Shown: one piece after another, positions 4,895-5,597 of the stretch
How positions within the stretch are numbered: the first letter of the stretch is position 1
Layout: each line of letters begins with the position of its first letter
NCBI GenBank assembly: GCA_902782795.1
Contig: CACZOT010000251.1
Span: 1 to 5,597 of the forward strand
DNA: 5,597 nucleotides
Reading direction: 5' to 3'
From: an uncultured Eubacteriales bacterium
GTDB lineage: Bacteria > Bacillota > Clostridia > Christensenellales > Aristaeellaceae
Notes under the pieces: model-generated
What the model saw: only the letters and a program-made list of their open reading frames with translations
Told to the model about the DNA's origin: nothing
Databases searched by the model: none
Position numbers and translations under genes: made by a program

Positions 4895-5556
4895 GCCACG
4901 CGCAGGATGTTCTCCAGGTCGTCCATGTGGAACACGCGCAGTTCCTTTACGCCGCGCTCCCGCAGCAGCTGGAAGGCGGTCTGGTCCATGACGCGCAGGT
5001 CCATGCGGATGCAGTCGTCGTAGGTGATGTCCTTGAGGAGCCTGGCCTCGGGGTTCTTGCGGGGATCGCTGTCGAAGACGCCCTCGACGTTCGTGCCCTT
5101 GAAGACGGTATCGGCCTTGAGCTCGGCCGCGCGCAGGGCCACGGCGGTATCGGTGGTGAAGAAGGGGTTGCCGCTGCCCCCGGCCAGCAGGGCGATGCCG
5201 CCGGCGCGCAGACATTCGTCGGCCGCGGCCGCGGTGTAGAGGCGGGCGAAGCGGTTCATCTCCTGGGCGGTGAAGACCTCGGCGCGCACGCCTTCCCGCA
5301 GGAGGAAATCCTGCGCGCAGAGGGCGTTGATGACGGTGGCGAGCATGCCCATCTGGTCGGCGTTGACCGGGTCCATCTCCTCGGAAAAGCGCCCGCGCCA
5401 GATATTGCCGCCGCCGAAGACGATGCCGGGCTCGACGCCCATGGCGGGCAGCTGGGCGAGCACGCGCGCCGCCTCGCGGCAGCGGTCGGCGTCAAAGCAG
5501 CCACGGCCGCTGCAGAGCGTCTCGCCGGAGAGCTTGATGAGAATCCGCTTTTTCAT
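4858..5556 (-). CDS. pyrH: UMP kinase (uridylate kinase)
   Basis: Cytosolic enzyme that phosphorylates UMP to UDP with ATP, feeding UTP and CTP synthesis. The 232-residue protein has the bacterial amino-acid-kinase-fold UMP kinase pattern: KLSGE at 8-12, GGGNIWRG at 48-55, ADQMGMLATVIN at 66-77, GGSGNPFFTTDT at 126-137 (nucleotide site) and GTNVEGVFDSDP at 154-165. Length is close to the usual 235-245. The ATG is fixed by an AGGAGG site (5563-5568) six bases upstream. One small oddity is Asn156, where many family members have Lys in the TKVDG motif. In Bacillota, tsf usually precedes pyrH. The 41 bases upstream contain no minus-strand stop codon in any frame, so the end of a preceding gene is not visible. 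Identity is secure. Confidence 0.97.
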   Translation of the reverse strand: MKKRILIKLSGETLCSGRGCFDADRCREAARVLAQLPAMGVEPGIVFGGGNIWRGRFSEEMDPVNADQMGMLATVINALCAQDFLLREGVRAEVFTAQEMNRFARLYTAAAADECLRAGGIALLAGGSGNPFFTTDTAVALRAAELKADTVFKGTNVEGVFDSDPRKNPEARLLKDITYDDCIRMDLRVMDQTAFQLLRERGVKELRVFHMDDLENILRVARGEDLGTRVHA

Positions 5557-5597
5557 GTTTCTCCTCCTGTGCGTGCAACAACAGCCGCCGGAGAGCG

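Noticed and set aside
5221..5234. A repetitive GGCCGC tract in pyrH.
   Set aside because: It encodes a run of alanines (about residues 109-112) in a normally aligned part of the protein and is simple codon repetition.
1..5597. Search for a new defence, mobile or biosynthetic system.
   Set aside because: All substantial genes belong to known housekeeping families in a well-known order, with no transposase, integrase, repeat array, tRNA or composition break.

Overview
The window is one GC-rich housekeeping stretch with every recognisable gene on the minus strand. Read in the direction of transcription (high to low coordinates) the order is pyrH, frr, a 64-codon small gene, uppS, cdsA, dxr, rseP and the first codons of a gene that is probably ispG. 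This order is typical of Bacillota, especially Clostridia. Strong AGGAGG-type ribosome binding sites, the MEP isoprenoid genes and the GC-rich third codon positions suggest a GC-rich clostridial bacterium. The sequence does not support a genus-level call.

Layout: pyrH (5556-4858) makes UDP from UMP. A 126-base gap follows. It holds a weak terminator-like fold, a near-consensus sigma-A promoter (TTGTCA, 17-base spacer, TACAAT) and a hairpin that would lie at the very 5' end of the new transcript. frr (4731-4174) follows and overlaps the small gene (4177-3983) by the four bases ATGA. uppS (3964-3188), cdsA (3181-2324), dxr (2319-1174) and rseP (1137-88) then run with gaps of 18, 6, 4 and 36 bases, so they are very probably co-transcribed. 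After a 70-base purine-rich spacer, a start codon at 17-15 opens a gene that runs off the left edge.

The genes connect translation to envelope building. Frr recycles ribosomes. Dxr and IspG belong to the MEP pathway, which supplies the isoprenoid units that UppS polymerises into the undecaprenyl carrier for peptidoglycan precursors. CdsA makes CDP-diacylglycerol for phospholipids. RseP is a membrane-embedded protease that in known cases releases envelope-stress sigma factors. The promoter in front of frr suggests that frr through ispG can be expressed separately from pyrH.

I found no mobile element, CRISPR array, rRNA, tRNA or defence system, and nothing that amounts to a new multi-gene system. 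The points most worth a second look are the frr-uppS small protein with a possible PASTA-like pattern, a perfect 10-bp GC hairpin inside its reading frame, the leader of frr, and a Dxr whose NADPH-binding motifs depart from the usual form while its catalytic residues are intact.
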